A program made the translations under genes and the position numbers. Source: Massospora cicadina (taxonomy: Eukaryota; Entomophthoromycota; Entomophthoromycetes; Entomophthorales; Entomophthoraceae). Taken from it: a stretch of 64,000 nt of DNA. Location: the NCBI GenBank assembly GCA_022478985.1, contig JAKSZP010002695.1, positions 124,001-188,000 on the forward strand, written 5' to 3'. The notes beneath the pieces are model-generated. The model saw nothing but the letters and a program-made list of their open reading frames with translations. It made no database searches and was not told the origin of the DNA. Positions 34,055 to 45,949 of this stretch are shown piece after piece; positions within the stretch are counted from its first letter, which is position 1, and the number at the start of each line of letters is the position of its first letter.

Positions 34055-35089
34055 GAAATAAGTCAGCATACTCCTTTAATAACTTTTCAAATTAAGTCCT
34101 AAGTTTCTGAGTTATGTATTTTCCAATAAAAACATTCACAGTATAGATTTCTGGGGCATTTTATAGCTTAAACTCACGGAAAAGCCCAAAATTTCTTATC
34201 TGAATCAGCCTTATTTATAGGTAACATCTAACTTATGATAGGTATATTGGGTCCTAATGTTTAAGCTTGATTGGTCAAGTTGGCCAATAGTAAAGAGACT
34301 GAACCAGCATAAGCTGGATCAAAGATTCCAGAAAAGCTAAAATCTCTCTGATAGAGGGGTTTTCAACACCATTATTTCCAATAGAGTATTTTTAAAGATG
34401 TAATTATATGATTTGGTATCAAGTTAATTTGAGATTTTGTGTGCAAGAAAACTGATTTTAGTAAGCATAACGGCTGCCCTTTCTTTCCATCTAATGAATA
34501 TGGTGTGAAATATAATCTTGATCCCTTTTTATGATATTTAATTTGTACAATCTAAATATTGTTTCCAAAAACAAGTCCAAACTGTAACTTTTATTTCTTT
34601 GGATTTTTGACTAAAAACTTATGATAATCAGTGTCCATGGAGGAAAAATTTTAAGGGTAATGCTCTAGAGCAAAATACCTCTTTAAATTAAGTACCTAGT
34701 AGAAGTTTATAGCTAGGAATATCTAAAGCTACAGCTTGAGTAATTAGAGATAGATATCAAAAATTCACAGGAAGTGCTGAATATGCTCCTGCTTGGGTGC
34801 ATGTAGGACCAGCAGAACACTACTCAATATAATGTGTAATATCTGGAGCAATTTTAATTCACTACATTTATTTTAAAGATATAACATTGAAAGGAGAACC
34901 ACAGTCAATTATAGCCTTAATTGTATTTTATGTACATTTACTGGAACTCTGGTAACTAAATTTTTCAGATTTCAGCTGAAAAGTTAAAAACATAGGTAAC
35001 TCTCCAAGAAAGAATAAGTAGAAGATTATTTATTTTTTATTTATAACTCTTGCTGAATAATTTCCATAAACTGAGTATCATCATCAATT
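34055..35089 (-). pseudogene. gypsy protease-dUTPase-RT linker remnant (element G)
   Basis: Minus-strand pieces: YKLLLGT (about 34,690), the C-terminal motif of the retropepsin; then DPAYAGSVSLLLANLTN (about 34,270-34,320) with TLGPNIPII, which fits dUTPase motifs III-IV ('D.DYRG.V.V.L.N' and 'I..G.RIAQ'); then LLKEYADLF (about 34,057-34,085), the segment just before reverse transcriptase, cut by the solo LTR. The order protease-dUTPase-RT is the same as in element P. Heavily decayed. Confidence 0.65.
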
Positions 35090-35102
35090 AAGTGTTCAAG
35101 TT
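35090..35102. repeat. target-site duplication of LINE1, left
   Basis: AAGTGTTCAAGTT, matching AAGTGTTCAGGTT at 40,359-40,371 in 12 of 13 bases. Confidence 0.75.
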
Positions 35103-35279
35103 TGGCTTTTATTTCCCATAACAATAACATTAGTTACCATAATTCAATTCAAACAGCAAATTTTTTGATAATCACACAAGAGAGATAGGCGATTTAAACA
35201 AATCACAATTAAACTGGGCGAAAGCTTTATCAGGCAATGGGAAAAATGGTGCTCTGAAAGACAAGAAACGCCAGGGAGG

Positions 35280-36500
35280 GGGACTGGGAACCAATGTCGC
35301 CAAGAAACCACAAACTCAAACACCGTCCAGGTTTTTGGAGTTTACCACTAAACAAAACTTGTACATGGAAATCCAGTATGCATGAATTATATCAAAGGTA
35401 GAGCATAAGCTCTGACTTTTCCTAAGGGTTGATTCCCCAACTCTGCTGGAGAAAGTGGGCGAGGCATAGGCCTCCCTTTCCCCCACACGGTGAATGTCAC
35501 CACCCATACCATCCACCATGGCTGGATCAATATGGACTTTGAAACTGACGAAGGTGAAGATGCTGCCATAAAAGTCTGCGTCGAAATTGCCCTCACTGAG
35601 GGCAAATGAATTGTGCGCTCCACATGCTCCAGATGAAATAAATTAACACTTTGTTCATCTCCTTTGACTTGCTCCCTACTAACCTCCCCTGCAAGGTTAT
35701 TGAGGAGGAGCTCCTGACTTGGACTTGTCATATATGGAGAAATTAAATAATTTTAACTACAGCAGTTTCACCTGATGCAAACTTGTGCACAGAAAAGGCA
35801 ATCACTGTGATTGACTATATCCTAAAGTGGCTGTAGACCTACAAAAATCCCATGCACAATGGTGTTTCACCTTCCAGTTGGGGGAGTGTCAAAGGTATAT
35901 CGCATCACACTGGAAAGAAATTCACCTGACTGTAACCACTGCAGCGCATAGGGGCACAAGGAACACGCATGCTCCATGAAGGAAGAATTTTAGCCCCAGA
36001 CTTCTGTGACGACGCCATGGACAAAGATGATGAAGACATCTCCAAAATAATTGACACAAACTACGCCTTCCTCTGGGGAGAGGATGGGCAATACATTCTC
36101 ATAGACCCAGTATCACTCAAAGTATGCAAAATGATACAGAAAGCCGGCAATTGAGCAGTAGCCAAGGCTGCATCACTTGCGTCCTCCTCCATCAACCCTG
36201 GCCAAATTCAGGAGGATTAGAGAAAATAAACTGAGCCTTCTAATTAGAGCATAATGCCCAATCTGAGGAGGACATAGATGAAATTTACTGAGCCAACCAT
36301 TTAGAGCAGAATGACAAATTAAAGCTTTTCAGAACAATTTATCTGAGTCACCTCGGTGTATCAATCAAGCAAACTTAGCAGGACAGTTAAGCTCCACTAT
36401 GAGCAAAAATGCAGGACCCACATCTATAAATTTGAACCCCGTAACCACACAAAAACAATCAGCACACTGCATCAAACCACCATGAGTCCTAAGTTGGAAA
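35280..36500 (+). pseudogene. LINE1 ORF1 (RNA-binding protein) remnant
   Basis: Plus-strand reading gives an acidic piece with FETDEGEDAAIKVCVEIAL (about 35,537-35,593) and a zinc knuckle CNHC...GHKEHAC at 35,931-35,972 (C-x2-C-x4-H-x4-C). All four ligands are present, but an in-frame TAG sits at 35,949-35,951 inside the knuckle. An acidic C-terminal stretch (35,969-36,154) follows. ORF1 proteins coat LINE RNA. The predicted frames on the opposite strand here are shadows. Confidence 0.7.
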
Positions 36501-36679
36501 ATCTAAATTAAACCCTAAAACTGCAAGACCTGCACGAAATCAGCACAGGGTAAGGGATCGGACAATGACACAGATTGGACTGGCCCAGTGACATGGAGTA
36601 GACACCAAAATCTGGGCGCTGGGTTTGGGCTGGGCGGCCCTCCCAACCACCCCTCATCTGCGGGCACCTCAGTGTCAAT

Positions 36680-37400
36680 AGGGACCTTAATCATTGTTGG
36701 AGCCAGGGCTCAAGCGTCTCGAGCTAAAAAGCTGGACTTCCTGCAAAAACCCCCTGTAGATATCTTGGCCATCCAAGAAATCCACTATCTAGAAGGAGAA
36801 GAGGGATACTGATCAGCCAGGGTCTCACCATCCCTATCAGTATGGACGTCCCACTTTAGGGTGGTCATCTGCAATAACAAAAAACAAAACACTGACTCCT
36901 CATGATATCTGCACAGCTGCATCTTGATAGCAACAATCACATGCCAAGAGACACAATATTGATAGCATGCATCTATGCACGGTGCACTGCAGCTGAGAGG
37001 AACAGTTCCTTGATACTGTGCCAAAACTCACCCTCTCACCAGATACTATCATGTTGGGTGACTTCAACTGCTGGGTTAACCCAACATGAACTGATGGCCA
37101 AACCCTAGGGGATACCCCCAGGGCACATTGAATTCCGTGAAATGATGTCATCCCTTGGCATGCACAATACCCTCTTCGTTCACCACTCCTTCCCCAAATG
37201 ACCCGCCCCAACATATGTTTGGGAACGCTCATTTCAATGAGCTGCATTGACTTCATCCTTACCCCAAAAATCCACTGCTCGAACATCTCCAACTTCTCAA
37301 CAAAGAAGATCAATTTCTTTGACCACTGACTCATTTCAGTGAAGCTTTCGCCAACCCAAACTCCCACACAGGCGTTGACCTGAAGATGCTACGCCAGAAA
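36680..37400 (+). pseudogene. LINE1 ORF2 endonuclease domain
   Basis: AP-type endonuclease motifs in order: ARAQASRAKKLDFL then VDILAIQEIHYL (catalytic Glu in QEIH, about 36,755-36,790); MLGDFNC (37,051-37,071; Asp and Asn of 'GDFN' intact); SCIDFILTPKIH (about 37,240-37,275); and FFDH-x-LISVKL (about 37,315-37,350; terminal His present). Motifs fall in different frames, so indels have broken the gene while the catalytic residues survive. The domain nicks DNA at integration sites. Confidence 0.82.
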
Positions 37401-37799
37401 AACATAAAATTGCCCAAAATATCTGACTGGGTGAAACTTGAGGTTCCAAACCCAAGAATTAAAACCCCATTTGTATTGGACCCCATCAAAACATGGGCAA
37501 AGTTTAAAGCATACTAGCAATAACAATTGCCATCTCACCTTGCGTAAGTACACCGCCAATAAAGCTACACTTAGTTGCACCTTGGTGAAACTGGACCACC
37601 TCAAGCTCAACACCCCATATCCAGCTATAGCCCTAAAGGGGCCCAAATGGGCGGAAATATTCACCCGCCTAAACGCCCTCATCTTCAAACACCAGCACAG
37701 AATCAAAGTATTGAAAAAAGGTAAGTTCCTAAAATAAGGAAAAACCTGCTTGACATATTTCTTCTTCCAATTCCACTACCACGGCAACTAGCCCACGTG

Positions 37800-38860
37800 C
37801 ACACAGGTCCACAAAGATGACGGCTCATGGCAACTTACCCAGCGGAGGTATAGGCGGAACTACACTGCTACTACACCAAACTATACTTTGGCACCTCAAC
37901 TGACCCCCAGAAAATTAAATATTTTATACACACCGCCAGAATACAAAGTGCACCACTGTACTATAACCTCTCAAATCTAATCACACAGGAGGAGCTCTGG
38001 GACACAGTCAGCGGTGCACCACGTAGGAAATGCCCAGGACCTGATGGGATACCCAACGAATTCTAAAAAAATACTTCAAGCAAATCGCCCCACCCTCTTG
38101 TCATCAATGAACCAGTGCCTGCTGGAGACATGCCTTCTACCTGGTGGCCAGGACTCTTATGTCAAACCCTGTTTAAGAAGGGTGACAAACTAACCTGGCC
38201 AACTGGCGCCCAAAGCACTCTCTAACACAGATACAAAACTACTTACAAAAATTTTAGCCACTAGATTAAACACAATAGCCTCCAAAGTCCTGTCGCCAAT
38301 CAGTTTCAGTTCATAACAGGGCGTTCAATCTGGACCAATATGCACTCCGTCGCCAACATATGCCAGTCCAAATCAACTGGAGCCCTGGTATTCCTAGACC
38401 AGGAGAAGGCATATGATCGCGTTAGTTGGCTGTACCTAATGGAATGCCTAAACGCCTTCAATCTCCCACCCAGTTCATAAACAGGGCGATTCTCCTTACA
38501 TAGTCTGCATCCATGGCAGTATGTAGCTTTGGCTTCATAACTAACATGATCACACCACATTGAGGGCTCAAATAAGGGGACCCCCTCAGCCCACTGTAGT
38601 ATAGCTTCAGTATTGATTCACTCCTTCGCGTTGCTGACTCCCGCCTCATGGGCGTAACTGCATAAGGCCAACCAACAGTCAAGATAATAGCCTTTGCGGA
38701 TGACTGCATGACAGGTATAGCTATCAACAATGATGCCCAACAGCTGGAACGCACCCTAGAGGAATACTCTATGGCTAGCAACGCATCGCTCAACAATAGG
38801 AAAATAGAAATCATTCTCTTAGGCAAATACACTAACAACTGTGCCACAACACCCAAACCT
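37800..38860 (+). pseudogene. LINE1 ORF2 reverse transcriptase
   Basis: CPGPDGIP at 38,031-38,054; FLDQEKAYDRV at 38,391-38,423 (first catalytic Asp); FADD at 38,693-38,704 with both Asp intact; then a helical thumb with LERTLEEYSMASNASLN (about 38,747-38,797). Frameshifts separate the pieces (for example around 38,080, 38,210 and 38,480). The reverse transcriptase copies LINE, and possibly SINE, RNA at nicked DNA. The QEKAYDRV form is typical of L1/Tad-like LINEs of fungi and some other eukaryotes; that placement is my inference. Confidence 0.85.
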
Positions 38861-39699
38861 CACAGCCTCCACTAAGGAACAACCCACTTATCCTACCCTT
38901 TGCATCACCTCCTTCAACCAACCCTGTCCGCCACCTTGGGAGATGGCTGGAAACAGGGGGATATGCCAATGATACATTTGAGAACAATCTACTACAGTGG
39001 ATGTATAACCGCGTCGCCTCCCTTAAGGGAAGATCCCCAGAACTAAAGGGGCGAGTAACAGTTGCCAACTCACTCATCCTCTAGATGCTGTAGTTCCTCG
39101 CCCACGCAATCTCCTTCTCACCTAAATTCATATCCTCAATCCGCGCACTTATTTAGGGATGTCTGTGGCCTGAGTCCCAGCCCCCTGTACGGGTGGAAAC
39201 ACTCTTTGGCCCACGCTCCAGTGGAGGCATGGACCTAATAGACTTTAAGGTCCATGCCAACCGCATATTAGGAACTAATATAGAGGAAGTCCTAGCCTCA
39301 GACCTCCCACAATAACACTGGTCTAGAGCGGCGAGGTCCAACTTTGCACAGGCGCTCAAACTATCCAACTCACACAACCCACCCAGCCTGCTCTCATACC
39401 TTGCAAACCGCCCTAACGCATGAGCCCACATGAAACCCCCCTCACCTCAAATGCCTCCTCTGCACCATTTGGCACATAGATTAGACCGTCACTCTCACAG
39501 GCAATAGTCAGGGAAGAGGAAGACCTGAGCTCACTCGGCGCTAAGGAAACCAGAGGACCACCCTCAGAGGGACACACGCGATGTGGCCCTATTCATTGCA
39601 AGAATTGACTAACCGGATGCTTTAGACATCCCATACAATATCATAACACAGAAGGCAATATGGAGACTAACACATCATCCGCTCATCCAGCCAAGGGTA

Positions 39700-40150
39700 A
39701 GAGCTAACACCTGGTGTTGCCTCAGAAGAACCTACAGAACAGCAGATTGCTCCAACTCTCTTCATGCAGTGTGCGCAATGTGTGGAAAGGATGGCACCCT
39801 GCACCACTGCCTCAAAGCATGCCCCCATCTAGAGCCATATGGTGGGAAGCTTCGCGTCTGTTAAGAACCCAAAATGACCAGGATCTGTCAATCTCCAGAA
39901 GTCTCCTCACACTCCAACTTAAATCCCTGATACCACCTACACTTCATTCCCTGATAGTTGCCATTGCAATGTGGACAATCCACACCGTAGCACGGATGCC
40001 TACAAGGGTACCATGCCAACTATCCGTGTGACAATCAGCAGATTTCACCTACACCTACTGGAACAATTTCAAGCCTGGGTATATGTATACATGAGGCAGA
40101 AGCTAAAACAAATTGTTGAATCATGGTTCCCAGTCTGGTTTCTGCATATG
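39700..40150 (+). pseudogene. LINE1 ORF2 C-terminal zinc finger region
   Basis: CAMCGKDGTLHHCLKAC at 39,772-39,842 provides a C-x2-C...H-x4-C arrangement of the zinc-binding domain that follows many LINE reverse transcriptases. The preceding CCLRRTYRTAD and following acidic/helical stretch fit the same domain. It is followed by the 3' untranslated tail. Confidence 0.7.
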
Positions 40151-40371
40151 GACCCCTAATTTCCACACCTGCTCCATAATAGGGGAAACCCCTTCAGAGT
40201 AAGGCATTCAACTCCCTATACCTGGCGTTACTGCTTGGCAACAGGGGTAGCTCGTCTGCTCTGGGGTGTATAAATCTTGCAATAATTTACCTCCCCCAAT
40301 CCCATTACATATTTCAGTATTTCTGTCCCCTGGTCGGCTTACCTCAGTTAGATAAAATAAGTGTTCAGGTT

Positions 40372-42701
40372 GAGACATAGACTTCTAGTCAGCCTGAGGA
40401 GCCTAAACATGTTTCATGTTGACTGTTATTTTGCCTCCTCATCATCTTTTCTTTCATGAAATAGTTCTTCATTATGACGTACTCCCTTACAATAACTGCA
40501 TCTAGTTTTAACATCTTTTCATGCTTTAATTTCATTAACATGAGGCTGATTTGATAGGCTTGGAGCAGTTGTGGGCTTTGCCATAAAAGGAGTAGAAATT
40601 GCATTTTTAGCATCTTAATTATATAAATATTAGTAAAAGTTTGCTTAAGTCAAATCATATTAATTTAATCTAGGTGAACTTCCTATGCAAGGTAATTGCA
40701 GTGATGGCATCATCGAGATTGATACAGTTTGTTGTAACTAAAGGTTTGGCACTTGTATAAAATAAACTAGCAAACTTAACAATAGTTTCATCTTTTCTTG
40801 ACTGAATGACCATAAAATCTTGTTTTGATTATAAAGTGATTGATCACTTCCAGATCCTTACTCTGGGGCAGTCCTCATCTGATCCTGAGTGTTGTAATTC
40901 TGGGATATTTATGCTTGATGGTGCAGATAACACAGGATTTTAATAATCTTGCAGTGATAGGAGTGATACAGCTCTTATCTGAGGCTAAATATGTGTTCTA
41001 GAAGTTAGATCCAAGTTGGCTTTTAAATGTATTACATTTTACATATAAAAAACAGGGACTAAATGAAGCCCTAATAAAATGTCGCCGCTTAATATTTAAG
41101 CTACTTGAGGGTTAATAGTGAGACACCTGCAAACTCAAGTTTAGCTTGGAGTGGCTCGTTTTAAGTAAATGAAGATTTAGCTTATCAGAGCACTCAAAGG
41201 TCTCTTCACTTTGTCTTGACTTTAATTCAGGCGAGTGATTGACAGCAGAATTGATATATACCCATAAGGTAAGGATTTATTATACCTAATACAATCAGAC
41301 ATCTAAAAATATTTTCACCTTTCAAGACCCCACTCAAATCTATCAAAGGGCTGTTTTTCCTTTAAGTGGCTGCATAAGATTTAAATCAATGCAAGGGCGA
41401 AATTTGGACCAGTTTGTATATTCTGCAAAGGGTTTGGCGGATTCATAACATCTAAATTCAAGCTATTCAGATGGGGGTGGGAGTAATAGTATTACTCTAA
41501 GCTAACTGACTCCTCCAAATATAGGTCAAGGGTTAACTATGAACAAAAATAGAGTTATTCTGCATAAGAACATTTTTTTCTATCTATAAGTCTTATTGTC
41601 TGGCATCAAGCTTTACATTTTATAAAGATGAGGAGTCAATATTTCATTTGAAGCACTATATTAACAAAGATTAATAAGTTTATCAGTTACTTCTTCCATA
41701 AAACTTCTTTAGTCATAATAAAAAGAGACGATGCTTTCTTCTCCAGGAATACAATTTTTTTAGATCTAGGCTTAAAGTTACTAAAAGGAGGGATGAAGGA
41801 GTATTAACACCAATATTAATTGTAGCATCAGATGTTTCATTCTCAAGATACTCATGATGAACATTATGATCCAGTATTAGTCTCATCAGATTAATATCAT
41901 CTTGAATTTCTCTCCAGTAATGGCAAAATTAATAAACTAACTTAGAGTCAAGCCGATTTCGTAGGGCTTTTAATTAAAGTTGCTGAGAATCAAGATATGA
42001 TTTGCATTTGCTAACATGGGTAAATATTTCTGTATATTTTTGCTCTAATTAGTTTATAAGCATTGGTAACTCTAGTAATCAATAATCCATTTTCTCCATA
42101 TAATGAATCTATTGTTACTCAAGTATCCATAGGCTATCCAACCAATTGAATATTGCTACCGTGACAACATTTTCTAACTGAAGATGTAGATTAGACAGAA
42201 GGGTCATAATGTTACCTCTGTAAGAACCATCATAAAAAAGGGTAAAGATGTCTAGAATGGTCAGGGGGCCCAGGAGGGCCTTGTCCTCTCTGATTATGTC
42301 CTTAAAAAGATAAACTCAGTACTGAGTGATGAAACTCATGGTGTCAATTTTCCAATAAAGATACGCATTGATTCTATATAAAACTTAGTTGTTGAGTTTG
42401 AGTATCATTAAGTTGGCTAAACCTATTCCGAAATTTGATATTATTACATTTATAAAAGTTGACATATAATTTTTAAAATGATTTGGTAATCGTTCATCCA
42501 ACAAAGTTATTTGTCCTGAGATTTTATTAATAAGCTGATGGTTACCATTATTGGTTCTCTGCTATAAACAAAGTCAGTGAAAAATCGTAAAAACTAATCA
42601 TATTGGTATGCAATTCCTGAATTAATTCAATGATTAAGAAATTTCATGAAGATCTGTGATTGCAATTTAAAGTAAATAACGTAAAGTTGGATTTTAAAAA
42701 G
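40372..42701 (-). pseudogene. gypsy gag remnant of element G (with collagen-like patch)
   Basis: Minus-strand gag between LINE1 and LINE2. The best piece is at 42,255-42,310, where the frame reads QRGQGPPGPPDHSRH, a short Gly-Pro-Pro run like those in the gags of K and P. Around 42,105-42,160 a piece reading VAIFNWLDSLWI resembles the VALPTWLPCVI segment of element Q at about 53,190-53,230. The remainder is frameshifted and mostly unrecognisable. Confidence 0.5.
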
Positions 42702-42714
42702 AAACTAAGATAAT
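42702..42714. repeat. target-site duplication of LINE2, left
   Basis: AAACTAAGATAAT, matching AAACCAAGATAAT at 44,633-44,645 (12 of 13). Confidence 0.75.
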
Positions 42715-44632
42715 GGGATAACACATTTGAGCAAATTTAAAATTACAGAAGAACTAAACAACTCTGAGAAACAGACAACACAAATCAACAATGTCCTCGG
42801 CCTGACCGCCTGCTACTCCAAAATGGGCAGTGGTGAAACCTCCTAGCATTTTCCACCCAGCGGGGAAATGCCTTCAAACTAGATTGACCAGCCCCCAACT
42901 CCTCATGTCAATACATTCCCCCAAAGATCTCACCCTCTACCCAACACATTCTCAAACGGTGCCTTGTAGTTTATTGTGCTCCCCCAAAGCAAGATGCAAT
43001 TCAGCCTCTGGGTCAAATATGGCAACTTGTTCAACTATAAACGATAAAAAAATAATAGATTAGCCCAGGCGCTTATGAATCCTTAAGGCTTTATTGACTT
43101 CCGCCCCTACAAGGGGTACTTCAACCTTGGCTTCACTTGCGAAACTAATGCTGCAATCGCAGCCAAAACTCCCCTGGTGTTCCAGGAAACACCCATCCCA
43201 AGCATTTGCACCAAGTTGCCTGATAACACCACTCTTGTGGTTCAATTTGAAGGCCTCCCCACCCACCTCCCCCTGAAACTTTATACAACGAAATAATAGC
43301 TGGGTTTTCAGTATATGGCGCTGACCCCATTTTACAATTTGTGGTTCCCAAAGGAGCCAACTGACTAGTGGGCCCCCACGCATTTGCAACCATAGCCTAA
43401 TATCAAACAAAATTTCCAGATCAATTCCTCCTCACACAGTTGTTCCCTCTGCCCCCAACCACCCTTTCTGGGCCAGAGTAGATAAAAGGCTCATGATCTG
43501 CCCCATTTGTTTCAACCTGGACCACTCAAAGTGGCACTGCCCCACGATAGTCTGAGATGGAGCCCACATGCTTGACTCACCCCATGATGCTCCCATAGCC
43601 GACATAAAAACTTTTTCCAAATGGGGCACAATCCTCCCTCCCCCTCCACCAATAAATGGTAGATGCAAATGCCATGGCTTCAACCAATAAGGAACTGACA
43701 TGCCAAACCACCACTCCTACTCCAACTAATCAGGAGCCAGCATGAACCCCAGAAATCTAAAAAAAACCCACTAAGCTACCCAAACCAGCCCACCCATATT
43801 CTGATCAGCCAATCGTCTTTAACTAAAATCCCTGGGATTATTTGGAGGAAGTTTATGAGTTGAGAAAAACCATCCCTCAACTCAGTCAAGGCCCCATGCC
43901 TTAAAATGTACCTAAACACAGAATATGCAGCTTAATTCCCAACTCGCCGCTATGCTCTACACTCAGATGTGGATGAATTCACAAAGTGACCACCAACTAC
44001 CAAAGAGGCTGTTGCCTCCCCTAATTGTCGCACCATCTGAAAGGTCATAGCAAAATCAGTTGCGGTCTTGTCAAAGGGGTACCTGCCCCTGTCTTTTCCC
44101 CCATGCAACAAATTCATAAAAAAGGGTTCCTCTAATTCTGACAAGTTGCCCACAAGGCAGTACAAAAAGCTGTGATGGTTGCAAAATTTGGCCCCAAGAC
44201 CTGCATTACCAGTAACAACATTGCCACCTTTACCACTCTACCCAAAGTTTTCCTTGAGTCTGAAAAAGCCCTTTCTGAATATATCACAACCCTTCTCATA
44301 GCTAAATTTGAGCTTCCCGAGCCACTTTGCTACCTTGGCCCCCATTTTGAAGATGCACCCATGCCCATGCTCTAAGCGCTCTGCCATACACTATCCAACA
44401 TAGAGGAAGAAGATGAGACTCCCGATCCTGACTCACCCCAACCATGGACGCATAACAGGTTACCGCATCCAACCTAATTGGTTCATTTTTAGTTTTTATA
44501 TTTATTTTTTCAATTTTGTTTAAGTGATATGATCATCTCTTTCTGTTCGTTTAAATTCTAGTGTAGTATAAGTTTGCTCCTCAGAGCTCGGTATTGTCCA
44601 TCTCCTGGTCAGCTTGCCTTGGTTAAATAAAA
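42715..44632 (+). mobile_element. LINE2: ORF1-only LINE copy (1.92 kb)
   Basis: Bounded by a 13-bp target duplication. It contains an ORF1 relic with zinc knuckle (43,499-43,540) and then, about 1.09 kb later, the tail CTCCTGGTCAGCTTGCCTT with GGTTAAATAAAAAAA. No endonuclease or reverse transcriptase lies between, although the tail resembles that of full-length LINE1. LINE3 and probably LINE4 have the same layout and spacing, which argues for a replicating ORF1-only subfamily over independent internal deletions. Confidence 0.82.
42790..44400 (+). pseudogene. LINE2 ORF1 remnant
   Basis: Pieces: a Pro/Ser-rich N-terminal part; LPDNTTLVVQFEGLPTHL (about 43,217-43,270); ICPICFNLDHSKWHC, a complete CCHC knuckle (43,499-43,540); and an acidic tail including IEEEDETPDPD (about 44,400). 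Frames shift at about 43,285 and stops occur, but the knuckle is intact. The domain order matches LINE3 and LINE4. Confidence 0.7.
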
Positions 44633-45012
44633 AAACCAAGATAATTATTAACTCCTGCTGCCAATACATTAGTTGGTAATTGATCTTAAGTATATAGATC
44701 TCTCATGGTAGAGGATACAGCATTATACTGAGCTCAGAAAGACTAACTTCCATCAGTATAAGTAACCTCCATTATTTGTTTAATAGTTCACAACTATTAT
44801 CAGTATGTATGTGTTTTTGATCCCAATTAACATTTGGTAAAACAAAACAAAGATTAGCTCTGAAAGATAAAGGCACAAGTTGCATTGAAAGCATTTCTGA
44901 GCTTGGAGTATTGATCTAACAAGTCACGCTTTTCAGATTAATTATCAGGACCATCTTGGATAGAACTCTGTATTTTATGATGAAGAATTTCACTTTAATG
45001 ACAGCTCTGGTG

Positions 45013-45030
45013 CCCTGGTAGTGAGTATCA
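45013..45030 (-). promoter_or_regulatory. primer binding site of element G
   Basis: The complement reads TGATACTCACTACCAGGG, a decayed version of TGGTGCTCACTACAGGG. It lies at the inner edge of the 5' LTR of G. Confidence 0.6.
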
Positions 45031-45031
45031 T

Positions 45032-45573
45032 TTTTTTGAACTTCATGATAATTTACAAAATTTAATGTTAAATTTATCTTTGAGACTGAAGCTGTCTTAG
45101 GAAGGTTTCCAGCTATTACTAGTAATATGGTCTTTATGAAGTCAAATTTTTACAAAAATAGTAAAGTAGATTCAAAATCTATCAAATTTATGGCTTAAAA
45201 ATAATAAAGGGTTTGCTGGAACACAACGTTGAAAATTTTCTAGGTAAATTTCAACTAGGATCTTTCAATTCTGTTCATTTTGAACTCCAATTTACAGATC
45301 CAACTGGCTGGTATTTTTAAAAGCGCACCTTTTCTAACAACATCCTATCATTAGCCATAGGATCATAGGGAATATGAGCTTTGTTGATTCTCGGCTTAGA
45401 GGCTCAATTCCATCAAGTCAGTTTGCACAGGGCAATAGCCACTAAGCAACCAAATCAGATGATATGGAGATCACCAACTTTAATAAAACTTGATAAACTA
45501 TATATGGAGCAATTGCCCCTTGTTTTGACCTTTATTATTTTATATTAATTGCAGACTTATCTGCAATCACTTA
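45032..45573 (-). repeat. 5' LTR of element G (right end approximate)
   Basis: Aligned with 30,359-30,821. The outer end is inferred from the alignment with the 3' LTR. Confidence 0.6.
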
Positions 45574-45949
45574 ATCACTGGGAAAAAACCTCCCCTATAA
45601 TCCTCCATATGACTCTTTATATCTCAATTCCATAGCCATATGCATCCTCATCTTGGTAGTCTTCTATTCATCTTCCCTTTTCAAGAAGCTCTCATTTATA
45701 TCAGATCTTGGCATAATTTCACTTGATTCTCCAAATGGTTGACATTTCAGTCAATTATTATTCATATACCTCTTCCGTCAATCTTGAGACTTGTCTTGAT
45801 ACATACTACAATCTGCCAGCATAGATAGCATATCATCCAATCATATTAACTTGCTGACAAACTTCTTGGTAGCTTTTGTCATTGTTGGCTTAGAAACACT
45901 TACCCAAGGATAAGGTTTGCTGATGATTGTCAAAGTCTGACTTCAACGT
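45574..45949. other. unassigned 0.38-kb segment between element G and LINE5
   Basis: LINE5 should resume after element G, but recognisable LINE coding only restarts near 45,950. This stretch may be a small further insertion or a diverged LINE part. No motif was recognised. Confidence 0.3.

Larger units (their letters stand above)
35103..40358 (+). mobile_element. LINE1: near full-length LINE (5.26 kb) with both ORFs
   Basis: Bounded by a 13-bp target duplication with one mismatch and ending in a CCCCTGGTCGGCTTACC tail then TAGATAAAATAA. ORF1 (about 35,280-36,500) has a CCHC knuckle. ORF2 (about 36,680-40,150) has AP endonuclease, reverse transcriptase and a C-terminal CCHC. It is GC-richer than its host element G, into whose protease/gag region it inserted. 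Multiple stops and frameshifts make it inactive, but catalytic motifs are well preserved. Confidence 0.88.
30359..45573 (-). mobile_element. element G: minus-strand Ty3/gypsy retrotransposon, heavily nested
   Basis: Terminal repeats about 30,359-30,821 and 45,032-45,573 align over several hundred bases (for example TTTGCTGGAACA, CAATTTACAG.TCCAACTGGCT). On the minus strand the order is 5' LTR, primer site (45,013-45,030), gag (44,646 and 42,700 down to 40,372), protease/dUTPase (35,089 to about 34,235), reverse transcriptase, RNase H, integrase (to 30,840), purine tract and 3' LTR. It is interrupted by LINE1 (35,103-40,358), LINE2 (42,715-44,632) and a solo LTR of element A (32,994-34,054). 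Stops and shifts are frequent. Outer ends are good to about 10-20 bp. Confidence 0.78.

Noticed and set aside
36900..37367. 155-codon minus-strand frame as a gene
   Set aside because: It is the antisense shadow of the LINE1 endonuclease, whose catalytic motifs are on the plus strand.
38458..39431. Minus-strand frames of 81-132 codons as genes
   Set aside because: They are shadows of LINE1 reverse transcriptase and downstream ORF2 sequence on the plus strand.
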